Positions 31,938 to 39,404 of a stretch of 41,181 nt of DNA are shown in pieces. Source of the DNA: DATKWF01 sp035529715 (GTDB taxonomy: Bacteria; Chloroflexota; Dehalococcoidia; Dehalococcoidales; RBG-16-60-22); assembly GCA_035529715.1 (NCBI GenBank), contig DATKWF010000133.1:1-41181 (forward strand), given 5' to 3'. The notes beneath the pieces were generated by a model that made no database searches, was not told where the DNA came from, and saw only the letters and a list, made by a program, of their open reading frames with translations. The position numbers and the translations under genes are program-made. Every line of letters begins with the position of its first letter. Positions within the stretch are counted from its first letter, which is position 1.

Positions 31938-32582
31938 CTAGGAAGAATACGTCAGAGGGGGCACCTGATATACCCATACCTGATGATATACATCAGGCTC
32001 GCCCTTGGGAAGCACCTGCCGCTTCTCACTTACTTCCACGAACTTCCACTTGCCTTCAGACTCCAGTGCCACCATTTTATCTTTGAATCCGTCACTTTCA
32101 TATACATCGGGACGCAGAGTGAAGATGATGTACCCGCCAGGCCTGGTGACCCGTACCAGCTCATCAAGAGAACTGGCCGGCGCGTGCCCCACCGTCATTA
32201 CTCCAACACTCACCACCGCCCCAAAGGAGCTGGCGGCAAAATCAAGGGGCTCCCCCATTACCATCTGGTGGAACTCCCGGTACACCTTTTTCTTGCGTGC
32301 CTCTTCCAGCATACCTTCTGACAGGTCCATTGCGGCTATATCCTGGTAGCCCATATCGGACAGTATAGCCCCGACCAGGCCGGTGCCGGCACCCGCATCT
32401 AAAATCCTTACCGCCTTGGGCACATATCTGGCGAATACCTCAGCCGCAGCCTGTGGTCCCCACCAGCCAAAATCCCGCTCAAGGTCAGCCTCGTAATCTT
32501 TAGCCCACTGGTCATATCTCTCCGCCAGTTCCTGATTGTCTTTGGAAGAGTAAATCCACTGGACTTTGTTCTTTTTCCCCAA
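31938..32582 (-). CDS. class I SAM-dependent methyltransferase
   Basis: A 214-residue Rossmann-fold methyltransferase. Motif I is RILDAGAGTGLVGAIL (59-74), with the acidic residue of motif II in AMDLSEGMLEEA (84-95) and a VSVGVMTVGHAP segment near motif IV. The N-terminus resembles the Williams-Beuren-region-27-like group, so the substrate is unknown and probably a small molecule. The start is TTG with AAGGAG seven nt upstream and a good promoter before it. It lies directly upstream of ahcY (74-nt gap), whose product removes the SAH it would make. Confidence 0.88.
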   Translation of the reverse strand: MGKKNKVQWIYSSKDNQELAERYDQWAKDYEADLERDFGWWGPQAAAEVFARYVPKAVRILDAGAGTGLVGAILSDMGYQDIAAMDLSEGMLEEARKKKVYREFHQMVMGEPLDFAASSFGAVVSVGVMTVGHAPASSLDELVRVTRPGGYIIFTLRPDVYESDGFKDKMVALESEGKWKFVEVSEKRQVLPKGEPDVYHQVWVYQVPPLTYSS

Positions 32583-32629
32583 TATTAGCTCCTTTCATGA
32601 CAAGTAACCTCGATTTTTACTAACCCGCT

Positions 32630-32658
32630 ATTATACTGCCGTCCCCATATTTTTACAA
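32630..32658 (-). promoter_or_regulatory. promoter of the methyltransferase-ahcY-metK group
   Basis: On the minus strand, TTGTAA (32658-32653), 17-nt spacer, perfect TATAAT (32635-32630). The expected start near 32623 leaves about 40 nt before the TTG at 32582. Confidence 0.6.
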
Positions 32659-32731
32659 TTACGCTACGGAATAGCTCAACACTATAAATCGGAGAGCAGG
32701 AGATAGACTTCTATAATTCACTTCATAAGGC

Positions 32732-32742
32732 TATAATATAAT
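32732..32742 (+). promoter_or_regulatory. overlapping -10 boxes before archease-rtcB
   Basis: Two overlapping TATAAT boxes (32732-32737 and 32737-32742) lie about 65 nt before the archease start. No convincing TTGACA-like -35 precedes them, so the promoter may need an activator or another contact. Confidence 0.4.
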
Positions 32743-32805
32743 TTACGGTTACTTATCTTACCATTATAAACTGAGTATTTCCAAGCTCAGAAAAGGCAGA
32801 GGCGA

Positions 32806-33222
32806 TTGACAAGAAAAAGATTTCAGCTCATAGAACATACCGCCGATGTGGGACTTGTTGCCTACGGGGAGACTCTGGCCAAGGCATTTGCCAACGCCGC
32901 CTATGGTCTGTTCTCCATAATTGCCGAGCTTAAAACAGTAAAGGAGACCGAGACCCGCCAGCTAGAGCTCAGTGAAGAGGACCCGGAGGCTTTACTTTTT
33001 GAATGGCTCAACAGCCTCATCTATCTTTTTGATGTTGAGATGATTCTATTCAAAAGATTTGAGATAACCGACTTTGATGGGTGCCGGTTAAGGGCAGTCT
33101 GCTATGGTGAAAAATATGACCCCTCCCGCCACCAGCTGAAGACAGGAGTTAAGGCGGCTACCTATCATATGCTCAAGGTAGACGGGGAGAAAAATCAGGT
33201 TCAGGTTATCTTTGATATCTAG
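32806..33222 (+). CDS. archease
   Basis: Small protein that speeds guanylation of the RNA ligase RtcB and allows multiple turnovers. The EHTADVGLVAYGETLAKAFANAAYGLFS opening (residues 9-36), LLFEWLNSLIYLFDVE, KAATYHMLKV and the acidic last residues VIFDI are the family profile. The 138 residues are normal. The start is TTG with AGGCAGAGG upstream. rtcB follows after 10 nt, which makes functional pairing nearly certain. Confidence 0.95.
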   Translation: MTRKRFQLIEHTADVGLVAYGETLAKAFANAAYGLFSIIAELKTVKETETRQLELSEEDPEALLFEWLNSLIYLFDVEMILFKRFEITDFDGCRLRAVCYGEKYDPSRHQLKTGVKAATYHMLKVDGEKNQVQVIFDI

Positions 33223-33232
33223 GAGGTGACAC

Positions 33233-34690
33233 ATGGCACAACCGAACAAACCTCTGGAAAAAATAGATGACTACCGCTGGCGAATGCCAAAGAGCTACAA
33301 GACAGGCATGCGTGTGCCGGGGATAATCTACACCGACGAGGACATGCTGAAGCAACTCATGAAGGAGCAGGCTCTGGAACAGGTAGCCAATGTCGCTTTC
33401 TTACCCGGCATAGTGGACTATTCTCTGGCCATGCCTGATATCCACTGGGGTTACGGGTTCCCCATCGGTGGAGTCGCCGCCACCAGAGTTGATGACGGCG
33501 TTGTTTCACCGGGTGGAGTCGGCTTTGACATTAACTGCGGAGTCCGCCTGCTACGAACCAACCTGACCGGAGAGGAAGTCTACCCCAGAATAAAGGAACT
33601 CATAGATTCTTTATACAACAATGTTCCTTCCGGCGTGGGCTCAAAGGGTAATATAAGACTGCGCGGCGCGGAAATTAACGAGGTAATGGTCAAAGGCTCA
33701 CGCTGGGCGGTAGAGCATGGCTACGGACGACCGGAAGACCTGGATACTACCGAGGAAAGGGGCGAGATGCCCAGGGCTGACCCTGCCAGGGTGAGCAGTA
33801 GAGCCAGGGAACGCGGCACGCCCCAGTTAGGCACGCTGGGCTCCGGAAACCATTTCCTCGAGGTAGCTCTGGTAGACCACATTTACGAGCCGGACATAGC
33901 CGGTGTTATGGGCATAAACCAGATAGGACAGGTAATGCTCTACATCCATTGCGGTTCCCGCGGCCTGGGACATCAGGTTGCCGACGACTATATCAAGGAA
34001 ATGGTCCGGGCGATGACCAAGTATGACATCAGCTTGCCCGACCGTCAGCTCGCCTGCAGCCCCGTAAAATCTCCGGAAGGTCAGGCTTACCTTGCCGCAA
34101 TGAGGTGTGCTGCCAACTATGCCTGGGCCAACCGCCAGTGCATCACCCACTGGGTCAGGCAGTCCTTCTGCCAGATACTGGGAAAAAGCGAAAAGGAAGC
34201 CGGACTTGAGCTCATCTACGATGTAACCCACAATATCGCCAAGATAGAAGAGCACAAAGTGCACGGAAAGCAGCAGAGGCTTTGCGTTCACCGTAAAGGC
34301 GCCACCAGAGCCTTCCCCGCCGGCCACCCCGATGTACCTGCGAAATACGCAAAGATAGGACAACCGGTACTCATCCCAGGAGATATGGGACGGGTTTCCT
34401 ACGTGCTGGTGGGTACCGAGCAGGCGATGGAAGAGACCTTCGGCTCTACCTGCCATGGCGCCGGCAGGGTGCAAAGCCGTACTGCCGCCAAAAAGCACCT
34501 CAACGGAAGAGCTGTACTTGAATCGCTGCAATCCCGGGGTATAACAGTTCGGGCCGGCAGTCTCCCCGGGCTTGCCGAGGAAGCTTCCGAAGCCTATAAA
34601 GACGTAACCTCAGTGGTTGAAGTCGCTCACCGTGCCGGTATCTCAAAGATTGTCGCCAGAACCAGACCCATCGGGGTAATCAAAGGATGA
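33233..34690 (+). CDS. rtcB: RNA-splicing ligase RtcB
   Basis: GTP- and Mn-dependent ligase that joins 2',3'-cyclic phosphate and 5'-OH RNA ends. Metal ligands align with the archaeal enzyme: C102 (GFDINCGVR), H207 (GSGNHFLE), H239 (YIHCGSRG) and H334 (VTHNIA). The guanylated His is H408 in STCHGAGR. HRKGATRAFPAG (353-364) is also conserved. The 485 residues are normal and show no intein. The ATG has AGGAGGTGA upstream. It forms an operon with archease; a repeat with hairpins follows and may terminate it. Confidence 0.97.
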   Translation: MAQPNKPLEKIDDYRWRMPKSYKTGMRVPGIIYTDEDMLKQLMKEQALEQVANVAFLPGIVDYSLAMPDIHWGYGFPIGGVAATRVDDGVVSPGGVGFDINCGVRLLRTNLTGEEVYPRIKELIDSLYNNVPSGVGSKGNIRLRGAEINEVMVKGSRWAVEHGYGRPEDLDTTEERGEMPRADPARVSSRARERGTPQLGTLGSGNHFLEVALVDHIYEPDIAGVMGINQIGQVMLYIHCGSRGLGHQVADDYIKEMVRAMTKYDISLPDRQLACSPVKSPEGQAYLAAMRCAANYAWANRQCITHWVRQSFCQILGKSEKEAGLELIYDVTHNIAKIEEHKVHGKQQRLCVHRKGATRAFPAGHPDVPAKYAKIGQPVLIPGDMGRVSYVLVGTEQAMEETFGSTCHGAGRVQSRTAAKKHLNGRAVLESLQSRGITVRAGSLPGLAEEASEAYKDVTSVVEVAHRAGISKIVARTRPIGVIKG

Positions 34691-34705
34691 GGAATAGGAA
34701 AGGAG

Positions 34706-34787
34706 AGTCAAAGAGAGGCGAAGCCTCTCTTATATACTCGTTTCCCCCTCTCCTTTTAAGGAGAGTGGGATAAAGGGGGTGAGGTTA
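34706..34787 (-). repeat. dispersed bipartite hairpin repeat, copy 4
   Basis: Small perfect hairpin AAGAGAGGC-GAA-GCCTCTCTT (34711-34731), large stem CCCCCTCTCCTT / AAGGAGAGTGGG with one mismatch (34744-34769), then GGGGGTGAGGT. It has the same orientation as copy 2. It lies between convergent rtcB and trpS and could serve both as a terminator. Confidence 0.8.
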
Positions 34788-34798
34788 ACAAATTAATC

Positions 34799-35782
34799 CT
34801 AACCAAGCCCTATCCTGTCTTTGACAGTAGCCAGGGTCTTTTCGGCGACGGGACGTATTCTATCGGCTCCCTCAGCCAGCAAAGAGTCAATATGGGTCGG
34901 GTCGGCAGTCAACTCCCGGTAGCGCGACTGCAAAGGCCTCAGGCCGCCGACAACCACCTCAGCCAGTTCCTTCTTGAAATCGGCATAGCCTCTCCCTTCA
35001 AACCGAGCTTCAATCTCCGCCCTGCCAACCCTGGTGAAGAGTTCGTAGATGACCAGCAGATTACAAATTCCAGGACGATTCTCGTCAAAACGGATTTCAC
35101 GTAGCGAATCCGTGGTAGCTCTCATTATCTTATTCCGAATATCATCCGGCGGGTCAAGCAAATAAATTATATGACCCTGTCCATCCTCGCTCTTGCTCAT
35201 TTTTTTCGTCGGGTCCTCCAGCCCCATAATGCGGGCGCCGGTCTCAGCTATTAGCGGCTCCGGTAATTTAAAAGTCTCACCATAGATTGAATTAAATCTC
35301 TGGGCAGTGTCCCGTGCCAGCTCCACATGCTGTTTCTGGTCTTCACCAACCGGCACCAGGTCAGTCTGATAAAGCAGGATATCAGCCGCCATCAATGCCG
35401 GATAATCAAAAAGACCTACGCTGACCTGTTCTTTCTGCTTCTGTGATTTCTCCTTGAACTGCGTCATACGTTTCATCCAGCCGATAGGGATAAAGCAATT
35501 GAGAATCCAGGCCAGTTCGGCGTGAGCACTAATATGCGACTGGACGAAGAGTGCCGATACTTTGGGGTCTATGCCGGCGGCAAGGAGAAGCCCGGCGGTC
35601 TCACGTACCTTCAACTTCAGAGTCTCAGGGTCCTGGGGAACAGTGATGGCATGCAGGTCAACAACACAGAAGATGCTGTCAAGTTCAGCTTGTGAAGCTA
35701 CCCAGTGCCGGATTGCCCCCAGATAGTTTCCGATGTGAATATCGCCTGTCGGCTGAATACCGGAGAACACTCGCTTTTTCAT
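34799..35782 (-). CDS. trpS: tryptophanyl-tRNA synthetase
   Basis: Class I synthetase charging tRNA-Trp. The HIGH motif is in GIQPTGDIHIGNYLGA (8-23) and KMSKS in KKMSKSEDG (about 192-200). LLYQTDLVPVGEDQKQHVELARD is the conserved Trp-pocket region. The 327 residues are normal. The ATG at 35782 has only a weak nearby site; GAGGAG lies 13 nt upstream, which is rather far. Confidence 0.97.
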   Translation of the reverse strand: MKKRVFSGIQPTGDIHIGNYLGAIRHWVASQAELDSIFCVVDLHAITVPQDPETLKLKVRETAGLLLAAGIDPKVSALFVQSHISAHAELAWILNCFIPIGWMKRMTQFKEKSQKQKEQVSVGLFDYPALMAADILLYQTDLVPVGEDQKQHVELARDTAQRFNSIYGETFKLPEPLIAETGARIMGLEDPTKKMSKSEDGQGHIIYLLDPPDDIRNKIMRATTDSLREIRFDENRPGICNLLVIYELFTRVGRAEIEARFEGRGYADFKKELAEVVVGGLRPLQSRYRELTADPTHIDSLLAEGADRIRPVAEKTLATVKDRIGLG

Positions 35783-35949
35783 AACTTGCTAAATACTCCT
35801 CAAGTATAATTCTAACGCTTGTCTACGCCCTACATTTTACGCTGGTGTGCGTCTTGTGGCAAGTGCTGAGCAAACCGCAGGAGTCAAACATTAGCTTATT
35901 GCGAAACTCCCCAGAAGTGATAGAATTGGGGTATGTGATTGGGATAAAG

Positions 35950-36396
35950 ATGAACAGTCTACTCTACGAGGATATTACCAAATATGATTTCTGGCTAAAA
36001 CTCATCCTGGGTAGTATTCTGGCACTAACATTCGTCTTGGGGATAATCTTCATTTCCAATACCGAAGTTGCTTTGGTTATGTTTGGAATAACTCTTTTTG
36101 ATGCCCTGTTGTTCAAGGCAATCTTACCAAGGCGATTTCAGATATTTGAGGACAGATTGAGAATACTCTTGGGTGGACCATTGGCTGTAAACATTCCTTT
36201 CTCCGATATTGCAGACGCAAAACCAGTTCCAGGCAGTAAAGCCTTCAATTATCGGGGGTATCGGGGTCTCCGCTTTGCTACCTCTACCCGCTACGTGATT
36301 GAGATAGTTCGCAACAAAGGCTTGAATTTAGTTATATCCCCAAGTAAAGGCGATATATTCCTGGAGGAGCTGAATAGGGCTATAAAGCTAAAATGA
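35950..36396 (+). CDS. two-helix membrane protein with possible PH-like domain, function unknown
   Basis: 148 residues from ATG 35950. Two hydrophobic helices (about 15-35 and 39-58) are followed by RRFQIFEDRLRILLGGPLAVNIPFSDI and a beta-rich C-terminal part, which resembles the small bacterial PH-like domains that follow paired membrane helices. No enzyme motif is visible. An in-frame GTG at 35935 with GGGG upstream is an alternative start; still earlier in-frame starts lack support. It stands alone between trpS and a GYD-domain gene, both on the opposite strand. Confidence 0.7.
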   Translation: MNSLLYEDITKYDFWLKLILGSILALTFVLGIIFISNTEVALVMFGITLFDALLFKAILPRRFQIFEDRLRILLGGPLAVNIPFSDIADAKPVPGSKAFNYRGYRGLRFATSTRYVIEIVRNKGLNLVISPSKGDIFLEELNRAIKLK

Positions 36397-36450
36397 GCAC
36401 CTGTTTATCAGCCCGATGCTTACCATTCCAGCCAGTTAGAGAAAGGCAAA

Positions 36451-36753
36451 CTACCACGGAGCTTCCTTCTTCTTCAGGGTCTCAATGAGAGCATCAATAG
36501 TAATTGCCGCCAGTGTCAGGGTTTGAGTGGTCCCTTTGGCACTCAATCGTATTGCCAGTTTAGCCATGGCTTCGTTACTCGGCGCCTCCAGTATACTGAC
36601 GAAATCATACTGGCCCAGCAGAGCATACTGATGCAGAAGCTTTACCCCCATATGCTCCACTTCCTTATTGATGTCCCTGAGGCTCTCCGGGTCTTCTTGA
36701 AGGGATTTCCTGCCTTCATCGGTGAGGGTAGTGAGCATAAGATAGACAGACAT
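36451..36753 (-). CDS. GYD-domain protein
   Basis: A 100-residue protein of the GYD family (named for its Gly-Tyr-Asp motif), seen here in LLGQYDFVSILEAPSNEAMAKLAI as GQYD. The ferredoxin-like alpha/beta fold is expected from the MSVYLMLTTLTDEG opening and C-terminal TLTLAAI strand. The biochemical role of the family is unknown. I chose ATG 36753 because AGGAGG lies directly upstream; an earlier in-frame ATG at 36810 would add 19 unlike residues. Confidence 0.85.
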   Translation of the reverse strand: MSVYLMLTTLTDEGRKSLQEDPESLRDINKEVEHMGVKLLHQYALLGQYDFVSILEAPSNEAMAKLAIRLSAKGTTQTLTLAAITIDALIETLKKKEAPW

Positions 36754-36786
36754 TGCTACCTCCTCTTGGTCGGACTCTTTGACCGT

Positions 36787-36817
36787 ATTATGTAGGTATT
36801 GCTTACCCATTTGTCAA
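36787..36817 (-). promoter_or_regulatory. possible promoter of the GYD-domain gene
   Basis: Perfect TTGACA on the minus strand (36817-36812), then CATAAT (36792-36787) after 19 nt; TACATA at 17 nt is an alternative -10. The long spacer lowers confidence. Confidence 0.45.
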
Positions 36818-36881
36818 TATGACTTATGCCGGAATTTTTAGCAACCTATCCCCCCACCCCTTCCACCAGGATATTTGATGA

Positions 36882-36907
36882 CCTCAGTACAAAGCAATGG
36901 ACTGAGG
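36882..36907. repeat. inverted repeat upstream of iorA
   Basis: CCTCAGT (36882-36888) and ACTGAGG (36901-36907) form a 7-bp inverted repeat with a 12-nt centre, about 45 nt before the iorA -35. It could be a regulator site or a remnant; no T-tract follows. Confidence 0.4.
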
Positions 36908-36950
36908 CCAATAAACAATCTTCACAAGCCTATCCCCCTTCTCCCTGAAT

Positions 36951-36978
36951 TTATCACAGAAACAAGTTATGGTATAAT
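36951..36978 (+). promoter_or_regulatory. promoter of the iorAB operon, giving an almost leaderless mRNA
   Basis: TTATCA (36951-36956), 16-nt spacer, perfect TATAAT (36973-36978). RNA would start near 36985, about 3 nt before the ATG at 36988, and there is no Shine-Dalgarno sequence ahead of that ATG. Confidence 0.55.
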
Positions 36979-36987
36979 GTGGCGAAA

Positions 36988-38811
36988 ATGAAGAAACTAC
37001 TGTCTGGGAATGAGGCTCTGGCCCTGGGAGCTTACCACGCTGGAGTAAAGGTAGCCACCGCCTATCCCGGAACCCCTAGCACCGAGATACTTGAATCTAT
37101 AGCCCACCATAACGATATCTACGCAGAATGGTCAACCAATGAGAAGGTGGCTATGGAGGTGGCGCTGGGGGCAGCTTATGCCGGGGCTCGCTCATTGGCA
37201 TCAATGAAGCAGGTAGGACTGAACGTAGCCAGCGACCCTTTTATGGCAGCCGCCACCACCGGAATCAATGCCGGGATGGTTGTCATCACTGCCGGTGACC
37301 CGGGAGCGCACAGCTCCCAGAACGAGCAGGATAACCGCCACTACGCCAGATTAGCCAAGGTGCCAATGCTGGAGCCCAGTGATAGCCAGGAAGCCTATGA
37401 CTTAATGGCTCTTGCCTTTGACATCAGTGAAGAGTTTGATACGCCGGTGCTGGTGTATACTACCACCCGCGTCTCCCATTCAAAGTCAGTGGTGGAGGTA
37501 AATCGGAGCCGGGCTGTGCCCGCCAAACATAGAGACTTCCAGTACGATGTAAAAAAGTACGTTATGCTGCCGGTTTACGCCCGGTTCAGGCACCCGATAA
37601 TAGAAGAGCGACTGGTCAAACTGGCAACTTATGCCGAAACTTTCCCGTTTAACAAGGTAATTTGGGGAGAACGCCATCTTGGCGTGGTGACCAGTGGCGT
37701 CGCCTACCAGTATGCCAGAGAAGTTTTCCCCAAGGCTTCTTTCCTCAAGCTGGGTATGACCTATCCCCTACCCCGGAACTTGCTCCGCCATTTTGCCGCA
37801 CAGGTGGAAAGGCTGATAGTTGTTGAAGAACTTGACCCGTTCCTGCAGGAAAATATTCAGGCGATGGGAATAACGGTCAGCGGGAAAGAATTCATCCCCA
37901 GGATGGGCGAGTTGAACCCGGATATTATTGAGGAAGGCAGCCGCCGTGCCGGACTGATGGCTGGTACGCCACCGCGACCAGTAGAGACAGCCACCGAGCT
38001 ACCCAAGCGCCCTCCCCTCCTCTGCCCGGGCTGCCCGCACACCGGCATCTTCTTTGTCCTCAGCAGCATCGGGCAGCGCGCCAAACCGCCGAAAGCCAAA
38101 GGCAAGCCGACCAGAGAATCAAACTTAATTATCACCGGAGATATTGGCTGTTACACCCTGGGTGCTTATCCCCCGCTTCTCGCCATGGACACCTGTGCCT
38201 GCATGGGTGCCAGCATTGGTCAGGCACTGGGTATGGAGAAGGCAGGCACCAGTAAAAAGGTGGTTGCCGTAATCGGCGACTCCACCTTTCTGCACTCCGG
38301 CATCACCGGCCTGGTTAACGGCGTCTACAATAAAGGACAGATAACGCTCATCATCCTTGACAACGGTACTACTGCCATGACCGGACACCAGGAACACCCC
38401 GGCACCGGTATTTCAGCGCAGGGCAAGGAGACCAGAACGGTAGAGCTGGAGCCGCTAGTGCGTGGTATCGGGGTCAGCGATGTCAGGGTAGTTGATGCCT
38501 TCAATATTAAAGAACTGAGGTCAAGCGTAAGAAGTTCCCTGAACAATCCTGAGCTATCGGTTATCATTGTCCGTGGTGCCTGCGTCGTGCATAAGCCTAA
38601 GCGTGCCAACCCCAGAGCCATTGATGCCGAACAATGCAACCAGTGTGGCATCTGCCTCATGCTCGGCTGCCCGGCGATACAGAGTGATGGCGAACAGGTT
38701 ACCATTGATGCTACCATGTGCGTCGGGGACGCCTGCACCATCTGTCAGCAACTCTGTCCCCGCCAGGCAATCGGCCCCAAGTCCAAGACTACAGCTAAGG
38801 AAGCGAAGTGA
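36988..38811 (+). CDS. iorA: indolepyruvate:ferredoxin oxidoreductase, alpha subunit
   Basis: Oxidatively decarboxylates aryl pyruvates to aryl-acetyl-CoA and reduces ferredoxin; oxygen-sensitive cytoplasmic enzyme with IorB. LLSGNEALALGAYHAGV and AYPGTPSTEI open the pyrimidine-binding domain. The TPP-binding part has TGDIGCYTLGAYPPL (about 383-397) and DNGTTAMTGHQEHPG. A C-terminal ferredoxin domain carries C-x2-C-x2-C-x4-CP (from about 550) and C-x4-C-x2-C-x3-CP (from about 577) for two [4Fe-4S] clusters. The length of 607 residues is normal. I use ATG 36988 because the promoter places the RNA start after the alternative GTG 36979. It overlaps iorB by 4 nt. Confidence 0.95.
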   Translation: MKKLLSGNEALALGAYHAGVKVATAYPGTPSTEILESIAHHNDIYAEWSTNEKVAMEVALGAAYAGARSLASMKQVGLNVASDPFMAAATTGINAGMVVITAGDPGAHSSQNEQDNRHYARLAKVPMLEPSDSQEAYDLMALAFDISEEFDTPVLVYTTTRVSHSKSVVEVNRSRAVPAKHRDFQYDVKKYVMLPVYARFRHPIIEERLVKLATYAETFPFNKVIWGERHLGVVTSGVAYQYAREVFPKASFLKLGMTYPLPRNLLRHFAAQVERLIVVEELDPFLQENIQAMGITVSGKEFIPRMGELNPDIIEEGSRRAGLMAGTPPRPVETATELPKRPPLLCPGCPHTGIFFVLSSIGQRAKPPKAKGKPTRESNLIITGDIGCYTLGAYPPLLAMDTCACMGASIGQALGMEKAGTSKKVVAVIGDSTFLHSGITGLVNGVYNKGQITLIILDNGTTAMTGHQEHPGTGISAQGKETRTVELEPLVRGIGVSDVRVVDAFNIKELRSSVRSSLNNPELSVIIVRGACVVHKPKRANPRAIDAEQCNQCGICLMLGCPAIQSDGEQVTIDATMCVGDACTICQQLCPRQAIGPKSKTTAKEAK

Positions 38812-39404
38812 AAAAGCTGGACTTGCTCATTACCGGCGTGGGCGGCCAGGGGGTTATCCTGGCCAGCGACATAATCGGCGATGCCGCCATAACCACCGGA
38901 TACGACATCAAGAAAACCGACGCCCTGGGCATGGCACAGCGCGGTGGCAGTGTTACCAGTAACGTACGAATCGCCCCCCAGGTCCGTTCCCCCCTAATCA
39001 AGATGGGCGAGGCTGACATGCTGCTCGCCTTTGAGAAGCTGGAGGCAGCCCGCTGGAGCCATTACCTGCGACCGGGAGGCATCGCCATCGTCAATAACCA
39101 TGCGCTACCCCCCCTGTCGGTCAGTCTGGGCAGCGAGCGGTACCCCGGTGACGATGAGATAATTAACATCCTGAAGCAGCGCACCGACCGCGTCTATTTT
39201 GTGGAGGGCACACGACGTGCCAGAGAACTGGGTAACGTCAGGGTACTCAACATATTTATGCTGGGATGTGTCTCGCTTTTCGCACCCTTCAAAGTCCAAA
39301 CCTGGGAAGATAGTATTTCTCAACACCTGCCCCCCAAACTCAGGCAAATCAACATTGAAGCTTTTAACCAGGGAAGAAAGGAAATTCAAGGTGTCCGTCT
39401 CTGA
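38808..39404 (+). CDS. iorB: indolepyruvate:ferredoxin oxidoreductase, beta subunit
   Basis: Gamma-domain-type subunit that completes the 2-oxoacid oxidoreductase with IorA. LLITGVGGQGVILASDIIG (6-24) and GMAQRGGSVTSNVRI are the family hallmarks. The 198 residues are normal. The start is GTG in a GTGA junction with iorA, so translation is coupled. The end overlaps the aminotransferase by 14 nt. Confidence 0.95.
   Translation: MKKLDLLITGVGGQGVILASDIIGDAAITTGYDIKKTDALGMAQRGGSVTSNVRIAPQVRSPLIKMGEADMLLAFEKLEAARWSHYLRPGGIAIVNNHALPPLSVSLGSERYPGDDEIINILKQRTDRVYFVEGTRRARELGNVRVLNIFMLGCVSLFAPFKVQTWEDSISQHLPPKLRQINIEAFNQGRKEIQGVRL

Noticed and set aside
32583..32805. Small RNA gene between the methyltransferase and archease
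   Set aside because: The region is AT-rich promoter sequence; no stable fold or known RNA motif was seen.
33827..34531. Minus-strand open frame (234 codons) opposite rtcB
   Set aside because: It is antisense to conserved RtcB catalytic motifs and shows no domain.
39199..39390. 64-residue N-terminal extension of the aminotransferase
   Set aside because: It overlaps iorB in another frame and has no aminotransferase similarity; GTG 39391 fits better.
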